A stretch of DNA of 47,533 bases from Pseudomonas sp. (GTDB taxonomy: Bacteria; Pseudomonadota; Gammaproteobacteria; Pseudomonadales; Pseudomonadaceae): contig NZ_JAQGNX010000153.1 of the NCBI RefSeq assembly GCF_028293835.1, positions 1-47,533 of the forward strand, given 5' to 3'. Below are positions 1-9,013 of this stretch, piece by piece. Below the pieces are notes generated by a model. It ran no database searches, was not told where the DNA came from, and saw only the letters and a list, made by a program, of their open reading frames with translations. Made by a program: the position numbers and the translations under genes. Numbering within the stretch: position 1 is the first letter of the stretch; each line of letters starts with the position of its first letter.

Positions 1-107
1 TCGTCACTGATCACGTTCAGCTGAAAATTGCAGCCTTCGCCTTCAACTTCTACCTGGGTTTCTGGCAGCTTTCCTTCAAGGAAGCTTTTAACTTCTACGG
101 CCTGCAT
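1..107 (-). CDS. ibaG: BolA-family protein IbaG, N-terminal part (runs off the window)
   Basis: Only the first 35 codons are present, starting with ATG at 107 and reading off the left edge. The translation begins MQAVEVKSFLEGKLPETQVE and continues with GEGCNFQLNVISD, the usual N-terminus of the short BolA/YrbA (IbaG) proteins. These are small proteins that work with monothiol glutaredoxins in iron-sulfur handling and acid stress. Position supports the call: in gammaproteobacteria ibaG directly follows mlaB and precedes murA, as here. A gap of about 140 bases separates it from mlaB. Confidence 0.8.
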   Translation of the reverse strand, partial: MQAVEVKSFLEGKLPETQVEVEGEGCNFQLNVISD

Positions 108-216
108 GCTTAACCTCAATCGGCGCCCTACGCGCGCGGGTCGGCCATCATACAAAAAAGCCTGCCCGCTGCGAACCCCGGATTAATAGACTCGGACGGA
201 AAGCGCTTCGGGAACG

Positions 217-238
217 CGGGTGAAAGCTGCTTCACCCG
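217..238 (-). other. Hairpin between mlaB and ibaG
   Basis: CGGGTGAA (217-224) and TTCACCCG (231-238) form a perfect 8-bp stem with a 6-base loop, just after the mlaB stop codon. No T-run follows on the minus strand, so it is more likely a processing or mRNA-stabilising structure than a strong intrinsic terminator. Confidence 0.4.
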
Positions 239-250
239 GCTCGCTGATGG

Positions 251-559
251 CTATTGATGTTGATCGAATAACTCGGTCAAACCGGAAACCTGCGCAATTT
301 CACGCATGTCATCGGGCAATCCCTGAACGCTGACCACCTTGCCGGCGGCCTTGGCGTCACGCATGAACGCTAGCAGCAACGCTAAACCGACGCTGCTGGA
401 CTTCTCCACTTCGGAGCAGTCCAGAACCAATGCCGACGCATCGCTGGCCTTGATCAGCGCCTGACCTTGCTTGCGCAAGGTCGGGCCGGTGCGGTAGTCA
501 AGTACGCCGCTCAGGTGTAATTCACCCGCAGCGCCAAGACGAACGGCTGTTTCAATCAT
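251..559 (-). CDS. mlaB: MlaB, STAS-domain subunit of the Mla lipid ABC transporter
   Basis: A 102-residue single STAS domain. MlaB is the cytoplasmic subunit that binds the MlaF ATPase and stabilises the MlaFEDB complex, which moves phospholipids between the inner and outer membranes to keep the outer leaflet asymmetric. The segment LDCSEVEKSSSVGLALLLAF (from residue 47) matches the STAS loop that carries the key Ser/Thr; Ser56 aligns with Thr52 of E. coli MlaB. Its ATG overlaps the mlaC stop by four bases (ATGA), so translation is probably coupled. It is the last mla gene before ibaG. Confidence 0.9.
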   Translation of the reverse strand: MIETAVRLGAAGELHLSGVLDYRTGPTLRKQGQALIKASDASALVLDCSEVEKSSSVGLALLLAFMRDAKAAGKVVSVQGLPDDMREIAQVSGLTELFDQHQ

Positions 560-1209
560 TGTGCAGGCTTCTCGGCGGCTTGATCGACCGTGCTTTTGGC
601 CTTGGCCACTTCACCAGCCCAGTTGTTGATGGTCGTGTCGAGGTTGTTGCCGTTCTGGCGCATGGCGTCAGCGAACTGATCACGGAACAGCTTGCCGATG
701 TTGATGCCGTTAACGATGACGTTGCGGACTTTCCACTCGCCATTGACCTTCTCAAGCGTGTAGCTCACTGGGTAAACCGCACCGCCGTTGCCTTTGACGG
801 ACATGTCGACGCTGGTACGGTCGCCACTTTCGTCTTTGGCAGGAGAAACGGTAATCCCCTGGTTGTTGTATTCAAGCAGTGCGTTGCCATAGAACTGGAA
901 CAGGCTGCGCTTGAAGTTTTCAGTGAAGGTTGCTATCTGCGCAGGCGTTGCCCGGCCTGAATACTTCACGGTCATGACGCTTTTCGAGATGCCCTCGGCA
1001 TCCACCACGGGCCCTACAATTGTGTTCAAAGCGTCATAAAAAGCGCTCGGATTGGTTTTGTATTGGTCTTTATGGGCGGCCAGGTCTGCCAACAACTGCT
1101 TGGTCGTACCATCGACCAAATCATGCGCTGACTGACCCGGCGCCGCATTGGCGAACAACGGAAGAGCAGTCAGCAAAATCAGCAGACTACGGCGCAAGGT
1201 TGAGAACAT
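556..1209 (-). CDS. mlaC: MlaC, periplasmic phospholipid-binding shuttle
   Basis: About 217 residues. MlaC carries phospholipid across the periplasm between the outer-membrane MlaA complex and MlaFEDB. The N-terminus has a Sec signal peptide (basic LRR, a hydrophobic run, then FANA before APGQ as the probable cleavage site). The body has the usual family features, such as the FYG and the RNVIVNGIN segment near the C-terminus. I chose ATG at 1209 because AGGA lies eight bases upstream and it gives a compact signal peptide. An in-frame ATG at 1224, overlapping the mlaD stop as ATGA, would add five residues and cannot be excluded. Confidence 0.9.
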   Translation of the reverse strand: MFSTLRRSLLILLTALPLFANAAPGQSAHDLVDGTTKQLLADLAAHKDQYKTNPSAFYDALNTIVGPVVDAEGISKSVMTVKYSGRATPAQIATFTENFKRSLFQFYGNALLEYNNQGITVSPAKDESGDRTSVDMSVKGNGGAVYPVSYTLEKVNGEWKVRNVIVNGINIGKLFRDQFADAMRQNGNNLDTTINNWAGEVAKAKSTVDQAAEKPAQ

Positions 1210-1220
1210 TGAGAAATTCC

Positions 1221-1688
1221 TCATTTGGCGTCTTTACTCACAGTGTTGAGCATGAATTTGCCGATCAAGTCTTCGAGCACCAATGCCGATTGAGTGTCAT
1301 GGATAACACTGCCGTCTTTGAGCAGTGCTGTTTCGCCTCCGACGCTGATGCCGACGTATTTCTCGCCCAGCAAACCAGCGGTCAGAATCGAAGCGGTGGA
1401 GTCTGTAGGCAGATTATTCACCCGCTTTTCGACTTCCATGGTCACCCGACCCATAAAGGTGTCACGGTCCAGATCGATTGCCGTGACCTTGCCGATGGTC
1501 ACACCGGCCATGGTCACCTTGGCTCTGACAGTCAAACCGGCAATATTGTCGAAGTTTGCATAAAGTTTATAACTGTCGTGGTTCGCGCTTGCGCTCAGAC
1601 CACTGACACGCAAGGCCAATAAGATCAAAGCAAGGATCCCGGCCAGCAGGAAAAGGCCAACGCCGGTTTCCAAGGTGCGGTTTTGCAT
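1221..1688 (-). CDS. mlaD: MlaD, membrane-anchored MCE-domain protein
   Basis: A 155-residue protein with one N-terminal transmembrane helix (about residues 8-26), followed by a single MCE domain in the periplasm. MlaD forms the hexameric ring on top of MlaE through which lipid passes. The MCE signature is visible in FDNIAGLTVRAKVTMAGVTI and in the LLGEKYVGIS segment. Its start shares one base with the mlaE stop (TGATG) and its stop overlaps the alternative mlaC start, as expected for a tightly packed operon. Confidence 0.93.
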   Translation of the reverse strand: MQNRTLETGVGLFLLAGILALILLALRVSGLSASANHDSYKLYANFDNIAGLTVRAKVTMAGVTIGKVTAIDLDRDTFMGRVTMEVEKRVNNLPTDSTASILTAGLLGEKYVGISVGGETALLKDGSVIHDTQSALVLEDLIGKFMLNTVSKDAK

Positions 1689-2485
1689 CAGAAATCTCCA
1701 AACATCAAGGCGGTCAAAATAAAGTCGAGGCCTAATATGGCCAATGAGGCGTACACCACGGTTTTAGTGGTGGCACGGCTGATCCCTTCCGACGTGGGCT
1801 CACAGTCATACCCCTGGAACACGGCGATCCAGGTCACTACAAAAGCAAAAATCATGCTTTTGATTACACCGTTGAGCACGTCGCTTTGAAAATTCACGCT
1901 GCTTTGCATGTTCGCCCAGAATGATCCCTGGTACACGCCGAGCCAATCGATGGCGACCCAGGATCCGCACCAGATACCCACGACGCTGAAGATCATCGCC
2001 AGCAGTGGCAGGGAAATAAACCCAGCCCACAAACGCGGCGCGACGATATATTTCAGCGGATCGACGCCGATCATTTCCAGACTGGACAGTTGCTCGGTGG
2101 ATTTCATGTTGCCGATTTCAGCAGTCAATGCCGAGCCTGCACGACCTGCGAAGAGCAAACCGGCTACCACCGGCCCCAACTCTCGCAGCAAGGTCAAGGC
2201 GACCATCTGCCCGACCGCCTGCTCGGATCCGTATTTCTGAAGGATACTGAAACCTTGCAGCGCCAGGACCATACCGATGAAACCGCCGGAAACGACAATT
2301 ATCAGCAGCGACATGACGCCTATAGAATGCAGTTGCCGAACCAATAATTGAAAACTGCCGCCGATACCGCCACGACCGAACAACGCATGAGCCAAAAACA
2401 GCCCAGAGCGGCCCAGCACCGTCACCATATCGATGGACGCACGGCCGAACAGACTGACTCGGTCCATTAATGAATGTCTGCGCAT
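1688..2485 (-). CDS. mlaE: MlaE, permease subunit of the Mla ABC transporter
   Basis: A 265-residue polytopic inner-membrane protein of the MlaE/YrbE permease family, the membrane core of the lipid transporter. Family features include ALTLLRELGPVVAGLLFAGR, GSALTAEIGNMKSTEQLSSL and EMIGVDPLKYIVAPR. The first ATG (2485) shares a base with the mlaF stop. A second ATG seven codons in (2467) is also plausible. It is flanked by the ATPase gene mlaF and the MCE gene mlaD, so the complex is complete. Confidence 0.93.
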   Translation of the reverse strand: MRRHSLMDRVSLFGRASIDMVTVLGRSGLFLAHALFGRGGIGGSFQLLVRQLHSIGVMSLLIIVVSGGFIGMVLALQGFSILQKYGSEQAVGQMVALTLLRELGPVVAGLLFAGRAGSALTAEIGNMKSTEQLSSLEMIGVDPLKYIVAPRLWAGFISLPLLAMIFSVVGIWCGSWVAIDWLGVYQGSFWANMQSSVNFQSDVLNGVIKSMIFAFVVTWIAVFQGYDCEPTSEGISRATTKTVVYASLAILGLDFILTALMFGDF

Positions 2486-3294
2486 CAGCGCTTCCCCAAA
2501 AGATCTTCGCGATAATCCGGTGCCGGATAATGAAATGGAACAGGACCGTCCGGGTCGCCCGTCATGAATTGACGAATGCGCGGATTATCCGAGCTCGCCA
2601 GTTCCTGCGGAGTTCCCTGCCCCAGCACTTGACCATCGCCTACGACATATAAGTAGTCAGCGATGCTCGCGGTTTCAGCCAGATCGTGGGAAACCACGAT
2701 GCTGGTAATGCCCAACGCGTCATTCAGCAGACGAATCAGCCGAACCAATACACCCATTGCAATCGGGTCCTGGCCAACGAAAGGTTCGTCATACATGAGA
2801 ATTTGCGGGTCCAGAGCAATCGCCCGGGCCAAGGCTACACGCCGCTTCATGCCACCGGACAATTCGTCAGGCATCAATTCGACGGCACCGCGCAGACCTA
2901 CCGCCTGCAATTTCAGCAGGACAATGTCGCGGATCATTTCTTCAGGCAGTTCGGTATGAACACGCAGCGGGAACGCTACGTTTTCAAACACATCAAGGTC
3001 GGTGAACAAGGCACCGCTCTGGAACAACACGCCCATGTGCTTGCGAGCATCGAACAGATCGCTGCGCGACAATTTAGGCAAGTTTTGTCCATTGACCCAC
3101 ACTTCCCCGCTGCTGGGACGCAATTGTGCCCCCATCAAACGCAGCAATGTGGTCTTGCCACTGCCAGAAGGCCCCATGATGCCGGTGACTTTGCCCCGGG
3201 GAACACGGATATCAATATTATTGAAGATGCTGCGCGAACCGCGCTTGAAGGACACTCCCTTCAGCTCGACCGCGTAGGCGTTATCGACGCTCAT
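2485..3294 (-). CDS. mlaF: MlaF, ATPase of the Mla lipid ABC transporter
   Basis: A 269-residue ABC ATPase that powers lipid transport by MlaFEDB. Walker A is GPSGSGKTT (residues 41-49). The signature is LSGGMKRRVALARAIA, and Walker B runs into YDEPFVGQDP, a wording typical of MlaF rather than of other ABC ATPases. It is the first gene of the minus-strand mla operon, and its promoter must lie in the 296-base gap shared with the divergent kdsD. Confidence 0.95.
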   Translation of the reverse strand: MSVDNAYAVELKGVSFKRGSRSIFNNIDIRVPRGKVTGIMGPSGSGKTTLLRLMGAQLRPSSGEVWVNGQNLPKLSRSDLFDARKHMGVLFQSGALFTDLDVFENVAFPLRVHTELPEEMIRDIVLLKLQAVGLRGAVELMPDELSGGMKRRVALARAIALDPQILMYDEPFVGQDPIAMGVLVRLIRLLNDALGITSIVVSHDLAETASIADYLYVVGDGQVLGQGTPQELASSDNPRIRQFMTGDPDGPVPFHYPAPDYREDLLGKR

Positions 3295-3551
3295 CTAAAC
3301 TCCTCAAGATGCAGCCCCACTCTCAGCGACCAAAATACATGACGCTTGGCATGTACTGACTGGATGGGCCGAACAGGCGGCGAACTATACCACTGCGAGC
3401 GCGCGCGTCCCACGCAAGAAGCCTCTTTCGTTCAAGAGCCGGACAGATAATTCGAACAATTGCGAACCATTGTCGAAGAGCGTATGCATCGGGCAACACA
3501 GGAACTGCACACGGACACAAGATCAAGGGTGAGGGAATTGACCATTACGGC

Positions 3552-3557
3552 TATAAT
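3552..3557 (+). promoter_or_regulatory. Candidate -10 element for kdsD in the mlaF-kdsD divergent gap
   Basis: The 296-base gap 3295-3590 holds no gene. TATAAT at 3552-3557 is a consensus sigma-70 -10 box about 34 bases before the kdsD start. I see no good -35 at a 16-18 base spacing; TTGACC at 3538 is too close. On the other strand TATAGT (3384-3389) could serve mlaF. The kdsD ATG itself has no clear Shine-Dalgarno sequence. Confidence 0.4.
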
Positions 3558-3590
3558 CGCCGCCTTTTCATCAGCCTGACCGTTTCCGAC

Positions 3591-4565
3591 ATGAGCCAAT
3601 CCAGCGACCTGATTCAAACAGCACAACGCACCATCCGCCTCGAAATAGAAGCCGTAGAGGGTTTACTGGCACATATTGACGCTGATTTCGTGCGCGCTTG
3701 CGAACTGATTCTGGCCGGCAAAGGCCGCGTTGTCGTGGTCGGCATGGGTAAATCCGGGCACATTGGCAAGAAGATCGCCGCCACCCTGGCCAGCACCGGC
3801 ACTACCGCATTTTTTGTCCACCCGGCAGAAGCAAGCCATGGCGACATGGGCATGATCACCGGCGACGACATCATCCTGGCCATTTCGAACTCGGGAACGA
3901 CCAGTGAAATTGTTACACTTTTGCCGCTGATCAAACGCCTGGGCATCAAAATGATCAGCCTGACCGGCAATCCGGACTCAACGATGGCCAAGGCGGCAGA
4001 AGTCAATTTGAATGTTCATGTCGAACATGAAGCCTGCCCGCTGAACCTCGCACCGACGTCTTCGACCACGGCGGCCCTGGTCATGGGCGACGCGCTGGCC
4101 GTTGCGCTGCTCGAAGCGCGCGACTTCACCGCAGAAGACTTCGCGTTCTCGCACCCAGGCGGCGCATTGGGACGACGCTTGCTGCTCAAAGTCGAACACG
4201 TCATGCACGTCGGCGAAAGCCTGCCTCACGTCCAGCGCGGCACGCTGTTGCGTGACTCGTTGATGGAAATGACCCGCAAGGGCCTGGGGATGACCGCCGT
4301 ACTGGAGGCCGACGGCCGCTTGGCCGGGATCTTCACCGACGGCGATTTACGTCGAACGCTTGATCGGGACATCGACATCCGCCAGGCGACCATCGATGAC
4401 GTGATGACTGTCCACGGCAAAACCGCTCGCCCCGACATGCTGGCGGCTGAAGCACTGAAAATAATGGAAGATCACAAGATCGGCGCCCTGATCGTTGTCG
4501 ATGAGAACGACCACCCTATCGGCGCTTTCAATCTGCAAGATCTGCTGCGTGCGGGGGTTATGTAG
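3591..4565 (+). CDS. kdsD: D-arabinose 5-phosphate isomerase KdsD
   Basis: A 324-residue enzyme converting ribulose 5-phosphate to arabinose 5-phosphate, the first step in making Kdo for the LPS inner core. It has an N-terminal SIS sugar-isomerase domain (about residues 35-175, with VVVGMGKSGHIGKK and HPAEASHGDMGM) and two C-terminal CBS repeats (about 205-324, including VMHVGESLP and IFTDGDLRRTLDR). Its length matches E. coli KdsD closely. Its TAG overlaps the kdsC GTG by one base, so the two Kdo enzymes are probably translationally coupled. Confidence 0.95.
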   Translation: MSQSSDLIQTAQRTIRLEIEAVEGLLAHIDADFVRACELILAGKGRVVVVGMGKSGHIGKKIAATLASTGTTAFFVHPAEASHGDMGMITGDDIILAISNSGTTSEIVTLLPLIKRLGIKMISLTGNPDSTMAKAAEVNLNVHVEHEACPLNLAPTSSTTAALVMGDALAVALLEARDFTAEDFAFSHPGGALGRRLLLKVEHVMHVGESLPHVQRGTLLRDSLMEMTRKGLGMTAVLEADGRLAGIFTDGDLRRTLDRDIDIRQATIDDVMTVHGKTARPDMLAAEALKIMEDHKIGALIVVDENDHPIGAFNLQDLLRAGVM

Positions 4566-5101
4566 TGACTGATGCAATTGCAAAAAACTTGCTGCAGCGC
4601 GGCAAAAATATCAAATTGGCGATTTTCGACGTCGACGGCGTGCTGACCGATGGCCGCCTGTACTTCCTCGAAGACGGCAGCGAATTCAAGACATTCAATA
4701 CCCTCGACGGCCAGGGCATCAAGATGCTGATCGCGTCGGGCGTAGTCACCGCTATCATCAGTGGTCGCAAAACCCCTGTAGTAGAGCGGCGGGCGAAGAA
4801 CCTGGGCATTCAGCATCTGTATCAGGGCCGTGAAGATAAATTGGTCGTGCTCGACGAATTATTGGCTCAACTCAGCCTAAGCTACGAACAAGTCGCCTAT
4901 TTAGGCGATGATCTGCCAGACTTGCCGGTCATTCGGCGCGTCGGCCTGGGCATGGCAGTTGCCAATGCCGCCAGCTTTGTCCGACAACATGCTCACGGTA
5001 TTACCCAGGCTCGCGGTGGCGAGGGTGCAGCGCGCGAGTTTTGCGAACTGATCCTCAGTGCCCAGGGCAGCCTCGAAGCGGCCCATGCCGCCTACTTATA
5101 G
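4565..5101 (+). CDS. kdsC: Kdo-8-phosphate phosphatase KdsC
   Basis: A 178-residue HAD-superfamily phosphatase of the short C0 type, lacking a cap domain. It removes phosphate from Kdo-8-phosphate. The catalytic motif FDVDGVLTDG has Asp22 and Asp24, ISGRKT is the Ser/Thr motif, and LGDDLPDLPV supplies the metal-binding aspartates. It starts with GTG at 4565, inside the kdsD stop codon. Kdo synthesis followed directly by the lpt genes is the standard arrangement. Confidence 0.93.
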   Translation: MTDAIAKNLLQRGKNIKLAIFDVDGVLTDGRLYFLEDGSEFKTFNTLDGQGIKMLIASGVVTAIISGRKTPVVERRAKNLGIQHLYQGREDKLVVLDELLAQLSLSYEQVAYLGDDLPDLPVIRRVGLGMAVANAASFVRQHAHGITQARGGEGAAREFCELILSAQGSLEAAHAAYL

Positions 5102-5110
5102 AAGTTATTT

Positions 5111-5683
5111 ATGTTGAGTAAAAAAATTCGCCGGTTTTTGATTCTGGGTGTAATTGCCCTGCTGGTTGCAGCGGCAGGCTATTGGAACATCAGCCCGGAA
5201 ACCTTCCTCGAGCAGAAAACGGCTGTTGTAGATCCAGGCACAATCGATTTCTATGCCACCAAGGCACACAGCCTGCAGTTTTTGCCAGACGGCAAACTTC
5301 AGTACGACATGACGTCCGATAAGGTCGAACATCTTCAGGTCTCAGACGTAACGCTGCTGACCAATCCCGATTTGCAACTGTTTCGCGGCGCCCAATATCC
5401 TTGGCACGTCCAGAGCCTGAAGGGCGAAGTCTCGCCTGGAGGCACTCAAGTCGAGCTGATTGACTCGGTCCGCGTTGCAAGAACTGATGAAAAGAACCGG
5501 ACAACGATTATTACCAGCAGTCGAATGACGGTATTCCCACAGAAGCAATATGCGCAGACCGAGCAAGCCGTTAGAATCGACGGCTTCGGCGGTGTCACTA
5601 CCGGCACGGGTATGAAAGCGTATTTGAACGACGGCAGGATGAACCTGCTGTCCAACGTAAGAGGACAGTATGAGGCTCGTTAA
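5111..5683 (+). CDS. lptC: LptC, LPS transport bridge protein
   Basis: A 190-residue bitopic inner-membrane protein with one N-terminal helix (about residues 9-25) and a periplasmic beta-jellyroll. LptC receives LPS from LptB2FG and hands it to LptA. The family shape is seen in WNISPETFLEQ, YDMTSDKVEHL and a C-terminal LSNVRGQYE. The gene overlaps lptA by 14 bases. The ribosome binding site is weak, which suggests coupling to kdsC nine bases upstream. Confidence 0.9.
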   Translation: MLSKKIRRFLILGVIALLVAAAGYWNISPETFLEQKTAVVDPGTIDFYATKAHSLQFLPDGKLQYDMTSDKVEHLQVSDVTLLTNPDLQLFRGAQYPWHVQSLKGEVSPGGTQVELIDSVRVARTDEKNRTTIITSSRMTVFPQKQYAQTEQAVRIDGFGGVTTGTGMKAYLNDGRMNLLSNVRGQYEAR

Positions 5684-6212
5684 AACCCTCCCTTTTTTGC
5701 TCGGCCTGGGCACAGTACTGGGAAGCGTGAGCGCTTGGGCTCTGCCGACGGACCGCGATCAGCCTATTCATATCCAGTCTGACGACGCGCAACTCGATGA
5801 CAAGCAAGGCATCGCCACGTACAAAGGCAATGTGATCATCACCCAAGGCACGATGAAGATCACGGGCAACACCGTGACCATCACCCGCACCTCCACCGGT
5901 GAAATCAACGTCTTCACCTCCGTGGGCAACCTTGCGTACTACGAACAGAAACCCGAGTTGAACAAGCCTATTGTTCAAGCGTACGGCGTGACTATTCAAT
6001 ACTTTGCACTGGATAACAAAATCGTCCTGATCGACAAGGCCAAGGTGATCAACGACGGCAACACCTCCGAAGGTGAGAAAATCATCTACGACACGGTGAG
6101 GCAGGTTGTTAACGCTGGTCGCGCCAATGGCACAAAATTGACCGCTCCGCGGCCACGGATCGACATGGTCATCCAGCCAAAAAGCAAACCAGACGCGCAG
6201 AAGGCTCCTTAA
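5670..6212 (+). CDS. lptA: LptA, periplasmic LPS-bridge protein
   Basis: A 180-residue protein with a Sec signal peptide ending in VSAWA, then the LptA/OstA beta-jellyroll: [20 protein letters not shown], then [14 protein letters not shown]. LptA polymerises into the periplasmic bridge that carries LPS to LptDE. It sits between lptC (overlap 14 bases) and lptB (stop and start share one base, TAATG). Confidence 0.94.
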   Translation: MRLVKTLPFLLGLGTVLGSVSAWALPTDRDQPIHIQSDDAQLDDKQGIATYKGNVIITQGTMKITGNTVTITRTSTGEINVFTSVGNLAYYEQKPELNKPIVQAYGVTIQYFALDNKIVLIDKAKVINDGNTSEGEKIIYDTVRQVVNAGRANGTKLTAPRPRIDMVIQPKSKPDAQKAP

Positions 6213-6937
6213 TGGCAACGCTGAAAGCCCAACACTTGGCGAAAGCCTATAAGGGCCGGCAGGTCGTTCGCGATGTCAGCTTGTCTATCGACAGCGGGCA
6301 AATCGTCGGGCTGCTCGGTCCTAACGGTGCAGGCAAGACTACGTGTTTCTACATGATCGTTGGCTTGGTGCAAGCCGACCAGGGTCGTGTATTGATAGAT
6401 GACCTGGACGTCAGTCATCAACCCATGCATGGCCGCGCACGCGCCGGCATTGGCTATCTGCCGCAAGAAGCGTCGATCTTTCGCAAGCTGTCGGTTGCCG
6501 ATAACATTATGGCGATTCTTGAGACCCGCAAAGAACTTGACCGCGCGGCACGTCGCAAAGAGCTGGAAAGCCTGTTGCAGGAATTTCACATTAGCCACAT
6601 TCGCGACAACCTGGGCATGAGCCTGTCCGGTGGCGAGCGTCGCCGGGTAGAAATCGCCCGAGCCCTGGCCACTTCACCCAAGTTCATCTTGCTGGATGAG
6701 CCGTTTGCAGGTGTCGACCCGATTTCCGTGGGCGATATCAAGCAGATCATCTATCACTTGAAAGCCAAGGGAATTGGCGTTCTGATCACCGATCACAACG
6801 TTCGTGAAACCCTGGATATTTGTGAAACGGCCTACATCGTCAACGATGGGCAACTGATCGCGGAAGGTAATTCAGAAACTATTCTGGCTAACCAATTGGT
6901 TAAAGAGGTTTACCTCGGCCACGAATTCCGCCTGTAA
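6212..6937 (+). CDS. lptB: LptB, ATPase of the LPS exporter
   Basis: A 241-residue ABC ATPase that energises LPS extraction by LptB2FG. Walker A is GPNGAGKTT (residues 36-44), the signature is [16 protein letters not shown], and Walker B is [12 protein letters not shown]. The family-typical [14 protein letters not shown] loop is present. It is the last gene of the kds-lpt run; rpoN follows after a 184-base gap with its own promoter signals, the usual arrangement. Confidence 0.96.
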   Translation: MATLKAQHLAKAYKGRQVVRDVSLSIDSGQIVGLLGPNGAGKTTCFYMIVGLVQADQGRVLIDDLDVSHQPMHGRARAGIGYLPQEASIFRKLSVADNIMAILETRKELDRAARRKELESLLQEFHISHIRDNLGMSLSGGERRRVEIARALATSPKFILLDEPFAGVDPISVGDIKQIIYHLKAKGIGVLITDHNVRETLDICETAYIVNDGQLIAEGNSETILANQLVKEVYLGHEFRL

Positions 6938-7042
6938 GGTCTGCGGTGTTTCGCTGTTCAAAAAGCGACGGGCACTAGAATCTCGCGCTGGCAAGCTTTT
7001 TAATTGTCAGCGCGCTCTAGGCAAACACTTAGGTTTCAGGCA

Positions 7043-7073
7043 TATAATTTGCTTAAGTTGGCGCTTCGGCGCC
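7043..7073 (+). promoter_or_regulatory. rpoN leader: -10 box followed by a UUCG hairpin
   Basis: TATAAT at 7043-7048 is a good -10 box in the lptB-rpoN gap. Just downstream, GGCGCTTCGGCGCC (7060-7073) folds into a perfect five-pair stem closed by a UUCG tetraloop, an exceptionally stable RNA structure. It would lie near the 5' end of an rpoN transcript started from this -10. No convincing -35 is seen. Confidence 0.45.
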
Positions 7074-7121
7074 CTGTAGATGGCGCATGCGCGCCGGCGA
7101 ATAAGGTGTTAAGCCCAAGCC

Positions 7122-8612
7122 ATGAAACCATCGCTAGTCCTGAGAATGGGCCAGCAGCTGACGATGACACCTCAGCTGCAACAGGCCATCCGCCTCCTCC
7201 AACTGTCGACCCTGGACCTTCAACAAGAGATCCAGGAAGCGTTGGAGTCCAATCCTATGCTGGAACGCCAGGAAGAAGGCGACGACTTCGACAACGCCGA
7301 TCCGTTGGCCGACAACGTAGAGAAACCCAACCCTGACGTCCAGGAACCGACTTACCAGGAAGCCGCCCCAACGGTGGACAACCTGGAAGAAGGCGACTGG
7401 AGCGAGCGCACCTCCAACGAATTGCCCGTCGACACCGCCTGGGAAGATGTTTATCAGACCAGCGCCAGCAGCTTGCCCAGCAACGACGATGACGAGTGGG
7501 ACTTTACCACTCGCACCTCAGTGGGCGAGAGCCTGCAGAGCCACTTGCTTTGGCAACTGAACCTGGCGCCAATGTCCGACATTGATCGCCTGATCGCCGT
7601 CACCCTGATCGACTGCATTAACAATCAGGGTTACCTCGACGAGTCGCTCGAGGAAATCCTGGACGCTTTCGATCCGGAAATGGATGTCGAGCTGGACGAG
7701 ATCGAAGCGGTACTGCATCGCATCCAGCAGTTCGAACCTGCGGGAATCGGCGCTCGCAACCTCAGCGAATGCCTGTCACTGCAACTTCGTCAGTTGCCGG
7801 CAAAAACCCGCTGGCTGGCGGAAGCGCAACGGCTGGTATGTGACTATATCGACCTGCTCGGCAGCCGTGATTACGGGCAACTGATGCGCCGCATGAAGCT
7901 CAAGGAAGACGAACTGCGCCAGGTCATCGAATTGGTACAGAGCCTTAATCCGCGCCCAGGCTCCCAAATCGAATCCGCTGAAGCCGAATACGTCGTGCCC
8001 GACGTCATCGTGCGTAAGGACAATGAACGCTGGCTGGTGGAGCTCAATCAGGAATCCGTACCGCGCCTGCGGGTCAATCCCCAGTACGCGGGCTTCGTTC
8101 GTCGAGCCGATACCAGTGCTGACAACACCTTCATGCGCAATCAGTTGCAGGAGGCCCGCTGGTTCATCAAGAGCCTGCAAAGCCGCAATGAAACGCTGAT
8201 GAAAGTCGCCACGCAGATTGTCGAGCACCAGCGCGGCTTCCTTGAATATGGCGACGAGGCCATGAAGCCGTTGGTTCTGCATGACATCGCCGAAGCGGTC
8301 GGCATGCACGAATCGACAATTTCCCGCGTTACTACGCAAAAATTCATGCATACCCCCCGTGGCATTTACGAACTGAAATATTTCTTTTCCAGTCACGTAA
8401 GCACCTCAGAGGGCGGTGAATGTTCGTCCACAGCCATCCGCGCGATCATCAAAAAACTGGTTGCCGCTGAAAATCAGAAAAAGCCGTTGAGTGACAGCAA
8501 GATCGCTGGTTTACTGGAGGCACAAGGCATTCAGGTAGCCCGTCGCACAGTTGCCAAATACCGCGAATCACTGGGTATAGCGCCTTCGAGCGAGCGCAAG
8601 CGACTAATGTGA
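7122..8612 (+). CDS. rpoN: RNA polymerase sigma-54 factor RpoN
   Basis: A 496-residue sigma-54. Region I is glutamine-rich ([20 protein letters not shown] from residue 10). It is followed by an acidic linker (about 45-115), the core-binding region and the DNA-binding part. The RpoN box [10 protein letters not shown] lies at residues 473-482, which is diagnostic. It directs transcription of nitrogen, flagellar and many other genes with bacterial enhancer-binding proteins. It is followed by hpf, ptsN, rapZ and ptsO, the conserved cluster linking sigma-54 with the nitrogen PTS. Confidence 0.97.
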   Translation: MKPSLVLRMGQQLTMTPQLQQAIRLLQLSTLDLQQEIQEALESNPMLERQEEGDDFDNADPLADNVEKPNPDVQEPTYQEAAPTVDNLEEGDWSERTSNELPVDTAWEDVYQTSASSLPSNDDDEWDFTTRTSVGESLQSHLLWQLNLAPMSDIDRLIAVTLIDCINNQGYLDESLEEILDAFDPEMDVELDEIEAVLHRIQQFEPAGIGARNLSECLSLQLRQLPAKTRWLAEAQRLVCDYIDLLGSRDYGQLMRRMKLKEDELRQVIELVQSLNPRPGSQIESAEAEYVVPDVIVRKDNERWLVELNQESVPRLRVNPQYAGFVRRADTSADNTFMRNQLQEARWFIKSLQSRNETLMKVATQIVEHQRGFLEYGDEAMKPLVLHDIAEAVGMHESTISRVTTQKFMHTPRGIYELKYFFSSHVSTSEGGECSSTAIRAIIKKLVAAENQKKPLSDSKIAGLLEAQGIQVARRTVAKYRESLGIAPSSERKRLM

Positions 8613-8691
8613 TGAGGGCGTGAAGCCAAAGCGTTCCAGTGGCAGGTATCTAGCCTGCCTCTTTATGCACTGGCAACGAAGGAGAAGCTGT

Positions 8692-9000
8692 ATGCAAGTC
8701 AACATCAGTGGACACCAGCTAGAAGTGACAAAGCCCCTGCGTGAGTACATTGAGCTCAAACTCAGAAAGCTTGAAGGGCACTTTGACAAGATTACAAATG
8801 TGCAGGTAACGATGGCGGTCGAGAAACTGAAACAGAAGATCGAAGCCACCTTGCACATCCACGGTGGGGAGGTAGTCGCTAACGCCGAACATGACGATAT
8901 GTACGCGGCGATCGATCTACTTACTGACAAGCTCGACAGACAATTGCTCAAGCATAAGGAAAAGCAGCAGAACATCCTTAAAGGTGCGACGGCTCGCTAA
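8692..9000 (+). CDS. hpf: Ribosome hibernation promoting factor, short form
   Basis: A 102-residue S30AE-domain protein beginning MQVNISGHQLEVTKPLREYI. I chose ATG 8692 because AAGGAG lies just upstream (8679-8684) and the protein then aligns with the short HPF/YhbH proteins. Residues such as HIHGGEVVANAEHDDMYAAI are family-typical. It lacks the C-terminal dimerisation domain of long HPF, so it should act in 100S formation together with RMF. It sits 79 bases after rpoN. Confidence 0.92.
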   Translation: MQVNISGHQLEVTKPLREYIELKLRKLEGHFDKITNVQVTMAVEKLKQKIEATLHIHGGEVVANAEHDDMYAAIDLLTDKLDRQLLKHKEKQQNILKGATAR

Positions 9001-9013
9001 ACACTGCCAACTC

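Noticed and set aside
3538..3557. TTGACC plus TATAAT as a full sigma-70 promoter for kdsD
   Set aside because: The spacing is only eight bases; only the -10 is kept as a candidate.
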